From Larix kaempferi (lineage: Eukaryota; Streptophyta; Pinopsida; Pinales; Pinaceae): a stretch of 64,000 nucleotides of DNA. The notes beneath the pieces were generated by a model. That model made no database searches. It was not told the DNA's origin and saw only the letters and a program-made list of their open reading frames with translations. The stretch lies in contig BSBM01000199.1 of the NCBI GenBank assembly GCA_027924585.1, forward strand, positions 13,396,501 to 13,460,500, read 5' to 3'. This document shows, in pieces, positions 11,265 to 21,923 of the stretch. Position numbers and translations under genes: made by a program. Position 1 is the stretch's first letter. Each line of letters starts with the position of its first letter.

Positions 11265-13704
11265 GTTGGATGTGTTGTATTTTTTACAGGCATAAACTGT
11301 ACATCCCAACATGTTTGGCTCCTTATTTTTGGAACATTGTTATAATATATTTTTGAGCTTTTTGGGTTGCTTTAGCATATGGTTTTATACCAATTGTAAT
11401 ATAATATCGGTATCAAGATTAGGTTGTAATCTAATTTTGGTTAGTGGATTAGTGTTAATTGATGATGTGGAAAACCTAAATGTTGTATTTTAAATGGTTA
11501 AGTTCATGATGCGATACATAGGTGCAACCATGAGTTAGGGTTTTATTGGTTAAGGGTTTCCGAGGCAAGTCTTGTGTACATTATGTGTGAATTTACCATC
11601 GTTCCTTTTGTTTTAAGATTATGTTAGTATTGTTTCTATTGAACAATTTTATTAATTGCTTCATTGGGTTTTAGAGTGAAGTTATTAGGCTTCAAGGGGA
11701 CACCTTTATTTCAATGGATACAATTCTTTTTGAAGAGAAAGGGTATTTTGGGTTAATAATAAACCTATTATTAAGTGCTCTGTGCACGTGAATCTTATGT
11801 GAAGGAAAATGGTGAGCAATTCAAGAATAGCAATAGAAAATTTTAATGGACAAAGCTTCGAGTTATGGCCACTGAAGATGGAGGACCTTCATATGGATAG
11901 AGATAAGTGGGTTGCCGAGTCTAGAAAAAAACTTGGAAAAGTTGGATAGAAAGGTGAATAATACTATTTGATTATGAATTTTAGATTCAGTGTTGCTAAA
12001 TCTCTTAAGGGAAGCTAGCGATGAGGAGCTATGAGAGAAGTTACGGACTTTGTATCAATGAAATTCCCTTAAAAACAAACAATCTTTTTGGAAGAAACTT
12101 TACCTTCTTAGGATGAATGATGTTGAATGTGGGGTGGAGCACCTTCATAAGTTTGATCTTGCGGTAAGTAAGATAGACTCTATTGATATTAAGATGCTAG
12201 AAGAATATATGTGTATTACTATGTTACATTCTTCACTAGGTTCATGGGATAATTTGGTCACTATTGGGAGTGCTACTCAACTACATTAGAGAATATAGTT
12301 GAATCCTTTCTATCACATGAAATAAGGTGAAAATACATGGATCCCTTGTTTGTGAGAGGTTGTTCCTTGGACAAAAATAAAAATAAGTCTAGGGATAAAT
12401 TGAAGTCTAGAGGAATGTTTAAATCTCCCAATTTTTTTACAAGGAAATGCTTGAAATGCAATAACATTGGGAATATGATGAATGTAGAATTAAAAATATC
12501 GATAAAAGTAAGGATCTCTTGAAGCTCCTTCCATAAAATAAAGTATCTTCTTAGAAGAACAAAGGGATGTATTCTTGGAATCTACAAGTACACACTCAAA
12601 GTGTTATGCATGTTTGATTGACTCAGGTGATTATTTTCATATGACTCCCCATAGGGAGTGGTTTTGTAAATATGAAATGTATGATGGAGGCAATGTGCTC
12701 TTAGGAGATGAATAGAGATTTTAAAATCATAGGCCATGGGATTTTTAAGTTAATTCTTAAAGGTGGAAGGGTTAAGACCCTCCCCACGGTTCTACATATT
12801 TAGGGGTTGACCAAAAACTTGATATTTATGAGTAAGTTGATATATAGGTATGAAGACAATATTTGAAAAGGAGGCATGTATGTAAGATAGTTTGAGGATC
12901 AATGGTGTTGGAAAGAGGAGTTTAGATTGGAATATTGTAAAAGTTGTTGGGAAGCATTGTCACTGATGGTTGTAATAGTTTTGTTGTTCTTGAGGGTAGA
13001 AAAGTAGACATGACCCCTAGTATCCCTATAGAGAAGGTAATGATTTGGCACCAAAGATTAGGACATATTGGAGAGAAGGGACTTTGAATTTTGCACAATA
13101 AAGGTATGGTTGAAAGAAGTTTTGATTGCTGCTTATATCTTTATTTATGTGCACATTATGTTTATTGTAAACAAAGTCAAGTTAAATTACCTATTGGTTC
13201 CAAAAGAGCAGGTAAGATTTTGTAGTTGATACACATTGATGCATTTGGACTTGTTATTGTTCCATCACTCGGTAAATATATATACTATGTCTTGTATATA
13301 GATGATGATTTCTCAAGAAATACATTGATATATTTCATTTGACAATAAATTGTGGTTTTCAGTAAATTAAAAAAGTTTAAGGTTCATGTAGAAAACTAGA
13401 TAGAAAGAATATAAATGTGTTAAGGATAGATAATGGTGGAGACTTCTATGGAAATTAATTCAAGGAATTCTCTAAGAAATGCATAATATAAATATGGAAG
13501 ATGACTCCATACACCCCTGACATAATGAAGTTATAGAAAGAATGAGCAAGGCATTGATGGAAAATAAAAGGAGTATGCTCAATAGTAGAGGCATAGCATA
13601 ATAATTTTGGGATAAGGTAGTGGATATTGCATGTTACTTGGTAAATTGGTCACCTACATTAGTATTGGTTGATTAAATTTTATGAGGTATGATTTGGTAA
13701 TAAA
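11265..13704 (+). mobile_element. Ty1/copia retrotransposon relic
   Basis: A gag-protease-integrase order is readable on the plus strand before coding similarity fades near 13.7 kb; no reverse transcriptase is seen. Around 11663 the sequence TGGGTTTTAGAGTG resembles a decayed tRNA-Met primer site, and TGTTGGATG at about 11265 could be the LTR start. Both boundaries are weak. Confidence 0.6.
11809..13700 (+). pseudogene. Copia gag-pol pseudogene
   Basis: It opens at ATG 11809 with NFNGQSFELWPLKMEDL, a classic copia gag N-terminus, followed by a stop and multiple frameshifts. At 12448-12480 a broken zinc knuckle begins CLKCNNIGNM. At about 12612 the protease site reads LIDSGDYFHMTPHREW, so the usual DSGA has become DSGD. 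At 13048 comes the pre-integrase WHQRLGHIGEKGL. At 13240 the integrase core's first aspartate is seen in IHIDAFG, with IDDDFSRNT at 13300. Multiple stops make it nonfunctional. Confidence 0.75.
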
Positions 13705-13757
13705 TGTTATATTTTTGGGTTACTTGGAAATTGTTTACACCGTATTTGGGGGTGATT
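13705..13757 (+). repeat. LTR-terminus-like repeat, first copy
   Basis: TGTTATATTTTTGGGTTACT at 13705 followed by GTTTACACCGTATTTGGGG resembles the sequence at 20356 (TGTTAGATTTTTGGGTTACT, then GTTTACACCATGTTTGGGG). It could be the 3' LTR start of the preceding copia relic. Similarity fades after about 50 bp. Confidence 0.45.
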
Positions 13758-15060
13758 TATGAGATTTGGGGTACATGATGTATGCGAATCTCTTAGATGG
13801 TTTGAGATGGATTGTAATGTGAGAGATGGTGTACGATGGATATGCACAATTGAGATAGATTTCTCAATGGATGCTTGACCTCAATTGATTGCAGGATTGG
13901 TGTTATTCCCTTAAACATTGGAGATCTCTTGGTAGTTCGGTCTATGCCCTTCATTGAGGCCTCATTAACGAGCTACTTGTTTAGAGAGCGCCCTACTAGG
14001 GAAGAAAAACATTTTCATCATGGATTAGGGATTCAAGCCATAAATGGAATGTTGTAGCTTGGATATTTATTTGAAGGATTACAGATTGCTCGAGGATTCC
14101 TTGGGATTCAATAGTGTTCTTGCAGCGGGTGGCACACCCAGTGGAGTACATTGCTTAGGAGGATCGATGGAGTCCATGAAGGTTTGTGATGGAGGGATGT
14201 GGACCTACCTTGTGTAGCTACATCATCTTGGATCCATTATTATGTACAACGTCACCTTGGATCATGACACATGTACTTTAGATTGGAGATCTCACTTATG
14301 TTGGCCTACAAGGACTCATGTAGGTTGCTTGTAAGGGTTTGTGACCACATAGTATTGTTTTCCTCTCGCACCTATCGTATAAAAAGAGGAAGGAGAGAGT
14401 ATTTCCATTTTTGCATCATCATTTGTACTCTTTTCTTTTTACTTAGCTTGTTGGAAGAAGTCCCTAGGGTTTTCTTATGGACCCCAAGAGGAGTTATGAA
14501 GTCCAGAGGAGATGTATCTGTTGGATCTTGATTTTTGTGACTAGGGTTTGATATTGTAGAGGAGAAATTGGCGATGGTCACTCTTTTTCCTCTCTTGAAA
14601 TTTCACTTGTACTTGTATTCTCTCTCTCTTGAGGCATCATGGTTTCTTGGTCTTATTGGAGTTTCTTGGAACATCTTAAAGTTCTAGGGTCATGGTTTAT
14701 CCCTTAGATATTGGAGATTAGGGTTTTGAGAGAAAACCCTATGGTGGATTTGTGAAGAAGAAGATAATAGGTAAAATTCTTGCCTTGGAGGATGCGTTGG
14801 AGAGAATATTGCACATTGGATCTTCTTGGTTGAGTTAAGGTTTGTTGATTTAACCTAGCTAGGGATTTTTGGATAGTTGGAGTTTTTGTATTAACATTGA
14901 GAAAAAGCTATGGTATGCACTTGTACTTCATCTTGAAATTATATATGAAGTTTCTAATTACCCATATCTTGTGCAATTTCCATTTTTGAATTTGAGTTAT
15001 ATATGTTGTTTATGCATTTCTATTTACAACAATTTATGTCTTCTTTATTTGACATAAGTA
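13758..15060 (+). other. LTR-like sequence, boundaries unknown
   Basis: No coding sequence is seen. A TATA box, nearby purine and pyrimidine runs and the position after a copia relic suggest U3-R-U5 sequence, but I cannot find a matching second LTR. Confidence 0.3.
14378..14385 (+). promoter_or_regulatory. TATA-box candidate TATAAAAA
   Basis: It is followed by GAGGAAGGAGAGAG and then a CT-rich stretch, an arrangement common at plant core promoters and LTR promoters. The assignment is by sequence only. Confidence 0.35.
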
Positions 15061-16838
15061 AATGGACAAATTATGAAATGTGTTGGCATTAAATGAAGAA
15101 TAAAAGGGGACAAATGTATTGTTGTAATTACTATTGTAAAGTGCATTTATAAATTTGGTTATTGTTTGATAAATTGCCTCGGAAGGGGATAAAACTTATG
15201 TCATTGTTTGATATATTTTCTGCTTGACTTGTTGTGAAGTGTTTGGATTTTTGAAGTGAATTATTGTCATCTTTTTGTTGTTGTTTTATAGTTTAATTTA
15301 GATAAATCATAAGCAGGAAAATTCTAGGGTCCTCTTGATCCTATTGTTACACCTTCTCTCTTTGGTGCCTATGGTGTGGTGAGTGGATCGTCCTATGCCC
15401 ATATCATACATGCACAACACTTGTAGCACGGTTGGTTCCTCTATCAATGTGATTGACTTACTTGCGCTATTACCATATCTTTACCTTTAGCCTCCAAGGT
15501 CACAACCCAAGGACTACTCCGCAACTCAACAGACCAAGGGGCTTAATCATTTCATTTGTTCTTGCATGATGTCTTTCTGTGTTTGTCATATGATGTCTCT
15601 TTCTTGAATGTTTTCTTCCTTTATCAGTGTAGTGAGGATCTCAAAATCATTAGTCTCTACAAGTGATATATGAAACGCTCATCTGATCATGTGCTCAATT
15701 ATGTTCCCATTGACTACTCAATGTCTATGTGTTAACTTCTTGGTCGATTTGGTCTTCATGCAAGAGTCACTTGATGGTATTTTTCAATTCTTCCAACTTT
15801 GTCTTCTAATTCTTTGATGCACTCTCAATCAAGGGTCTATGGCTGGAGTCTACAATTTACATTTACATGAAGGATGACTTTGACTCAATCTAAGACTCTA
15901 TCTGTGAACAACTCAAATTGACTAAGACGTGACTCAATTGTTAGGCTCTACTATGACTCTCTAATTGTTAGTATGTGACTCAATGACATTTTAATGATAA
16001 GACTCTTGCATATAGTGCTTTTAATAAATTGTATAAATTGTTGTCAACTTGAGATCGATTGACATCGACAAAGAACCAATCTCATTGGATAAGGAATGAC
16101 TTACATTACATTACAAACTCAATTTCAACTTAGGTTTTACAATGACATTGACTCAATTAATCTCCACTTACAATGCTCTCTCTTTTTTTTAAAATATGTT
16201 TCTCATCTAGAATAAATAGGGGATAGACTATTATCCTTCCAGTAATATTTTATATTTTTTAAAGACTATAATATTTAAAATGATATCTCACATTGCAAAC
16301 AGTCCTAATACAAATACCCAAGCTCTCTTAGTGTCAAAGGATTCAACTTCAAGCGTTTAAGATACTCCAAAATGACTCAAGCCCATTACTCTAACAAGCG
16401 ATTCGTTTAACAATTGATTTGTTGGTAATGACTATGACTGATAATAAAAGAACATGTAAACTCGATACGATGGGACAACATAGAAACAACTTTTGTAAAT
16501 TGATGGACCTTCAAAGTCGAGTGTAAAAAATTTCTCATCCATGCTAAAATAGTTTCTCATCCATGGGTTTCTTTTCTTTTTTGAATTTGTGGCCAATCTT
16601 GAGACTTGTCGACTCTTCTATATACCAATGGGTGGACTCTGGTTGACTCTTCCATCGTTGGTTATACAGGTCCAAGTCAATTACCCAATGTATTGACTGG
16701 AATTTGGTTGATTTAACTAGGTCAGCTTATGCTCTGGTCGATTTTTCTTTTGTACTCCTCTCTCCATGTGACTTTATATAGCCCGCCTAACTATTGTACG
16801 TGGACGGGGTTAAATAAGCATCTAGCAACAACACATTT

Positions 16839-16957
16839 AATGTGGTTGTTGTGGAATTATGAATAGTTGGATTGTTATGAGTGTTTATTGAATATTTAGA
16901 TAGACATGTTGTTGCTGTGGGATTATGAATAGTTGGATTGCTGGTGCTTATTGAATT
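16839..16957 (+). repeat. Diverged tandem duplication, period about 66 bp
   Basis: ATGTGGTTGTTGTGGAATTA at 16839 and ATGTTGTTGCTGTGGGATTA at 16905 are both followed by TGAATAGTTGGATTG and a TTATTGAAT block. Confidence 0.65.
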
Positions 16958-17059
16958 GAGTCAATACAGTATTACAATTTGTCAAACAATTTCTTAACAT
17001 TCTACTGATGGTTGGATTATTGTGGACTTCCACACAGGTCGGACACGGTGGACAGATTT

Positions 17060-17103
17060 AAATGCAGCTTTTCTTCGTTAGAAATGCAGCTTTTGTTCGT
17101 TAG
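17060..17103 (+). repeat. 22-bp tandem duplication
   Basis: AAATGCAGCTTTTCTTCGTT AG at 17060 is followed directly by a copy at 17082 with one C to G change. Confidence 0.8.
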
Positions 17104-17770
17104 ATGTCGGAACCACTGGTTGGTAATGTTTAGTCAAGATTGACCTTCATAAAATTCATTACACAACACTCATCATCAACATGAGTTAGATTCCATCCCT
17201 GAATTGTTTTTTAAATAGCAATCAAAAGCAATATAATTTGAACAAGACTCGTGAACCTGAGCCACCCGCGCATGATCACATGATTTTATTCTTTCTTCCA
17301 TGAATACATCATCATGAACTTGCAGACTTTCTTTATCATCTCATAAATTTTCTGGCTGACTTTTGTGCATGTGAGCTTCTCCGTGCTGCTGCAATTCCTC
17401 ATTGATTCTTGTATATTGGGCCTTTTACAGGCTTTCATGCAATATTATCATCATTTCTATAATGATTTCTTCATGTAGCATGCTCAGTTACTCACTACTT
17501 GATTGTACCAGTCGATCTCTGGTAGCAACATTTCCACTTTGCGACAGGATAAATAATTGTCTTCTCCAATCAATATTTTCTTCTCCATCTTTATATTCAA
17601 TCAATTGCAACAACAATCTATCCTAGGTAGCAACACGTTTCCATCTTGCACTTTTCGTTACAGTAGCAACGAGGCCATCCTTATCCTGATTGCTGATTCT
17701 CTCCATCTCGATATGGAGAAACGTTAACCTTTGACCTTGCTCCATACCTGTTAGATGGAGGAAATCAACA

Positions 17771-18053
17771 ATGGAGATAAGCTCAGGGATAACGGCGATA
17801 CCACGGGCTTGCTTATCTCATAGCAGTTTTCTCTTTCTTGAGAATGAATGCCTTCATTACTTGATACAGAAAACCAACACTTCTCATTATGTGTGCAGCT
17901 CTAAGATCCTCCTTCAACCCAAGATTGTTCTCATAAGGAAACGAGGCCAAAGTGTTGAAACTAGGGTTCAAACACACATTGAAGAACGAGATTATAAATT
18001 ATATTGTAACCATAAACAAACTACTCAAGAGAGATATTTGGGAAGGAATTCCA
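17771..18053 (+). CDS. Tentative first exon of an unrecognised gene
   Basis: An ATG at 17771 opens a 94-codon frame starting MEISSGITAIPRACLSHSS and turning basic (KIVLIRKRGQSVETRVQ). It runs into CCAA|GTGAGTTATT, a strong match to a plant 5' splice site, at 18053/18054; without splicing the frame stops at 18058. The Ser-rich, acid-poor beginning would suit an organelle transit peptide. I do not recognise the protein and find no downstream exon before 20.3 kb, so it may be chance or a gene remnant. Confidence 0.25.
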
Positions 18054-18163
18054 AGTGAGTTATTATTATTATTTTATGAGTATTTATACAAGCATAAGGA
18101 TGGTTGAGGGGGTTATACCAATCCCAACTAATCATTCATTATGTTCTTTTTGTACCTAATGTA

Positions 18164-18303
18164 TAATGCCTTATTACATTTATACGATGACTTTTACAAT
18201 GGCCCAAAAGGCGCTCCAACAACTGTGAAATGCTAATGCCTTATTACATTTATACGATGACTTTTACAATGGCCCAAAAGGCGCTCCAACAAGTGTGAAA
18301 TGC
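18164..18303 (+). repeat. 70-bp direct tandem duplication, one mismatch
   Basis: TAATGCCTTATTACATTTAT at 18164 recurs at 18234. The copies differ only at AACTGTG versus AAGTGTG near their ends. Confidence 0.9.
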
Positions 18304-20355
18304 TAGATTGCTTGGAGAAGCACTTGGACATGAGAAAGGGGTCAGCTTTGAGTCATTCATTAATGATTTATTCTTGTGATGAGCAGGTGTAACTATGATA
18401 CGTTTTGATAGGTTTCTTTAGCGATGATAGATGATATATCTATTACGTTGATGGCTATTATGGATCTATTTTCAGTTGGTGTGATTCCTAGGAGGACCTA
18501 TGATAGGTGGTTGATGTGTTCTAGTGGTTTCCGATGATAGGTGGTAGATTTACATGGCTATTATTTGGCATAGTTTGATTTTTAGTAGGTGAGATACTCC
18601 ACAGGACCTATGATAGGTGTTTGATTTATTTCAATCGATACCACTTTATTTTCAATTGTGTTGGGTGGAGGATATTCTTCATATTGCAGATTTTTCAAGA
18701 TGGATTTGGCTTAGGTCTCTTAATTGTCCTCTAACATTATGTCTAGTGCTAGATAATTTGTTGAGAATGGAGCTTTGAGACATATGACATATAATTTTTC
18801 AACTAATTTTAGAAGAAAGAGGGAGGCATGATATGGGTCTTGGTGATGTTGCCACATACCCCATGAGAGGAGTTAGATCCATTTCATTCCATATTCCTAT
18901 AGGTGATGTTCTTGAGGTGAGTTTTTTGGGATTGAGGAAAAATATCCTCAGTTTATCACATGAGAGATATGCATTGGAGAGTTGCTTTTGAGGGAAAGCA
19001 ACGTGCCATTAGTGATTCTAGTTTATCTAGTCTAACCCACTTTAGCTAGAGGGATGAGAGAGGGTGTCCTTTATAGGTTACTTGCTAATCTAGTGGCACT
19101 ATTACATTTTAGTGAGAACTTGGTAAGGCCTTCCATATTTTAAGAGGGACATGCATGCATGGTGGTATTCCATGGTGATTGGTTTAGAACCTATGATGGA
19201 TTCAATGATTGATTCCAATATTTGAAATGTTGTGATTACATATTTTTATGGATATAGTGATACTTCTACAACTTAATGGATCGATATTTCAGTGTATTGG
19301 GAGACCATGGTGAAAAAAGATGTGGTATTTGATGAGGATGTGAGATATTCTAGTTCACTGGATTCCCCTTTAGTAATTGAGGAGAATGTAGAGGTTGTTG
19401 TTATAGAGACTAATTCAAAGAATCAAGATGAGTTGGATTTTGAGATTCGATATGAGTGTGATTAAGAGGGAGTTGAGGTGAGGTTGAATGTGAATATGCT
19501 TTGACCTATTCTAGATTGTTGGAGGCCTAGACAATTCACTTAGACATTACAACATTCATGGTGAGAGGTCATAGGGGTAGGTACAACTTTGATCCCATTT
19601 CTATGATTGTATGCCATGATGATATGACATCTTCCAATGCACATGGTTCTCCTTTAGTTTTTGAGGAGAAAATCAAGATTCTTAACCGATATTTAGAGGA
19701 TTGAGAGAATGTATGAGTGCCCATATCATTGGTAAGGGTGAGTGTACCTCCTAAGAGTTATGCTAGTCATTCAACATTAGTTCCTAGTCCATCCATGAGA
19801 ATTCTAGTTGTTCATTGGAGAAGAGGCGTGATGCCTTAATGGAGGATGTTGATATTGATTTTAGAGTTGTAAATGATGGGATACTATATGATAGATAATA
19901 GAGCTAGGGATCTTGAAATCTCTATGATAGAGGGATTTCAACCCTTGATGTTAGTTTTAATTCAATATTCTCTTGATATGAGGGAGTTGATCCAATTTAG
20001 GTTGATGGGTTAGTTTCCAAGGGATTTGAGGTACATGGGAGGAATTCTCATGTTGATAGGTTAATGATGACCTTCCATAGTTTGATGAATATACCATGAT
20101 CAAATTGATCTTGAATGGATATGTGTTTGTCTTTGTAGGATGTCCTAGAGATTTCATGATGTGATGTCCACTGATGTTGTCCCATGATACTAACTTGGGG
20201 GATGTTGGAGTTTGGATGGTTGTTGCTGATCCAAGGAGATATTACTTCACATTATTAGACATTCATTATTCATTATATGATTGATACTAGGCTTAGTGGA
20301 GTTGCAAAGGGATTCAATAGGTGTTGGTGTAAACACTTTCCTTAGAAAGAATGAG
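18304..20355 (+). other. Unidentified repeat-like sequence with coding-like traces
   Basis: Plus-strand frames contain stretches that look once-coding, for example VVFDEDVRYSSSLDSPLVIE near 19320 and RYNFDPISMIVCHDD near 19575. They are separated by many stops. The first recalls the variable linker between integrase and reverse transcriptase in copia elements, but no catalytic motif confirms it. GGACCTATGATAGGTG-type words recur at 18495 and 18606. Confidence 0.3.
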
Positions 20356-20795
20356 TGTTAGATTTTTGGGTTACTCTAAAAGTGTTTACACCATGTTTGG
20401 GGTGATTCATGGACCTTTTAGAATGGGTTTGAAAGTCCACACATGATTAGCTCCACATGTGTGAGAAATGAGAGTTGACATGGAATTCACTTAGTACCAT
20501 GGTGGTCAACTAGATAGGTCAACTTGTGGGAGGCATAACTTCCTATGATATGGAATCCATTTGAGGCAATTCTTGCACCGTTGGAAAGGTCTCTGAGTGT
20601 GGAATTGTGCTAAGGAGCATGGCACAAGAAATGAAATTTTAGCCCCAAAAAACATTGTTTAAGCTCTCAAACATACCCAAAATGTTTTAGACCCCATGCA
20701 AAGTGAGACCTACCCCTAAAATGGGCCTTGCAATCCAATTCATCCAATATTTATACCCATAAAGCACCAAAATAGACGAAAAATTATATATGGTC

Positions 20796-20800
20796 CATTT
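20796..20800. repeat. Target-site duplication CATTT (left)
   Basis: Matches CATTT at 26877-26881, flanking the complete copia element. Confidence 0.9.
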
Positions 20801-21536
20801 TGTTCGGATATCCACATCATCTTTTTCAGGATCTTGCATGCAATTAGGGTTTGCATGCAAATTCTAGGGTTTGCATGCACTTTGCATGCATCCCAGTCAC
20901 CAGGTTGATGCCTTTAGCACCTTAGCCACCTTATTCTAGCATCGGGGAGCCACTTACTTCAGAGTTTTATCCCTCCTAGTCAGGAAGGCGCCCACTTCTC
21001 ACCTACTGCCAGAGAAGGGCGCACTTCCTCACCTACCACTGCAGTTCCACTTCAGTTACACTCAGTTAGCTCCGATTCTCCCTGATTTGAGGCTAGTTTC
21101 ACTCCCGACTAATTGTTTCACTTTCGTTGGACCTCCAGATTGACTAGATGACTTGTTCTGACTTCAGTTAGCCTCCCATGCACCCTCCACTGAGCCCACT
21201 TCCCTATATCAGTGCTACACACTTCAGTTACACATGTTACACTTAGTTAGACTCAGATTGACACCTGGATGACTGGTTCTTGTGCTTTGATGACCACCAC
21301 TGATTGATGATGAGGACTCCTAGTTGGAGTCAAGCTACTCCATTCAGTAATTTGAATGGCCTACTTAGTCAATTCGAATTGCTCAGTCATTGTCATTGTA
21401 TTCTATTGTAATCATTCACCCTTACTGGGATATTGAGCACCGATGCATGCTTTGCACAGTTTTACACCATATTTTCTATGTTCATCTGTTGTGATTGATT
21501 TACTTGTTCATTAGATCTTCTATGACTAATTTTACA
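20801..21536 (+). repeat. 5' LTR of the complete copia element (736 bp)
   Basis: It starts TGTTCGGATATCC and ends GACTAATTTTACA. Near its start four GCATGCA words lie within 20834-20890. Confidence 0.93.
20834..20890 (+). promoter_or_regulatory. Cluster of RY-type GCATGCA motifs in the LTR
   Basis: Four GCATGCA words are spaced through this block. CATGCA is the core of the RY element bound by plant B3-domain seed regulators (ABI3/VP1, FUS3). Function here is inference. Confidence 0.4.
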
Positions 21537-21549
21537 TGGTATCGGAGCC
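21537..21549 (+). other. Primer-binding site TGGTATCGGAGCC
   Basis: It abuts the 5' LTR. It matches the initiator tRNA-Met site except for an A to G change at position 8; the 62-kb copy has the standard TGGTATCAGAGCC. Confidence 0.9.
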
Positions 21550-21923
21550 ATTGCAGGGACAAGATCTCTTTTCTACAGGTGTTTCTACAAGAATATTTGA
21601 GTGAATTGCTCAAAAAAAAAATTGCAAAAAGTTTTGGCATGAAAGATCTCAAGGGCATTCGCTCCTGTGCATGCAAAGCTTGAAAATACATCCAATACCA
21701 CTCCAGAAGCTTGAGTTTCCACATAATTCCTGGATCTGATACATTGGACCCATTCAACATTGTTTAATCTCCAATCCCAGGTGTGATGCAACTCTAAAAG
21801 GGTGGATTGTTCGACCTCACTGTTCTTGGTTTATTGTGATTTGCAGGTTATTGTCTCCATCATTTGCATTCGCTACTCTGCCCTTGCAAGATTCTCTACA
21901 TCAGTGTGCACTCGCTCCTAGCA
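21550..21923 (+). other. Untranslated leader of the copia element
   Basis: The leader lies between primer site and gag. The plus frame is open upstream of the gag ATG back to 21864, but that N-terminal extension is not conserved in the second copy, so I start gag at 21924. Confidence 0.7.

Larger units (their letters stand above)
15061..17770. other. No gene recognised; small repeats only
   Basis: AT-rich intergenic sequence with frequent GACTCAAT and TTGACTC words around 15.9-16.7 kb. Beyond the two small duplications listed separately I see no domain, RNA gene or element end. The final 700 bp could be promoter sequence if the exon at 17771 is real. Confidence 0.35.

Noticed and set aside
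21537-21549. tRNA-like sequence at the primer-binding sites considered as tRNA genes
   Set aside because: Only the 3' terminal complement of initiator tRNA-Met is present at the LTR edge; no cloverleaf or A/B boxes around it.
21500-21791. Minus-strand frames in the copia leader, with a related frame at 62824-63066
   Set aside because: They are present in both copies only because the leader is conserved. They contain indels that change the frame and have no recognisable domain.
21864-21923. Upstream in-frame ATG extending copia gag by 20 residues
   Set aside because: The extension is not conserved in the second copy, where the leader has a different 35-bp repeat; ATG 21924 matches ATG 63234.
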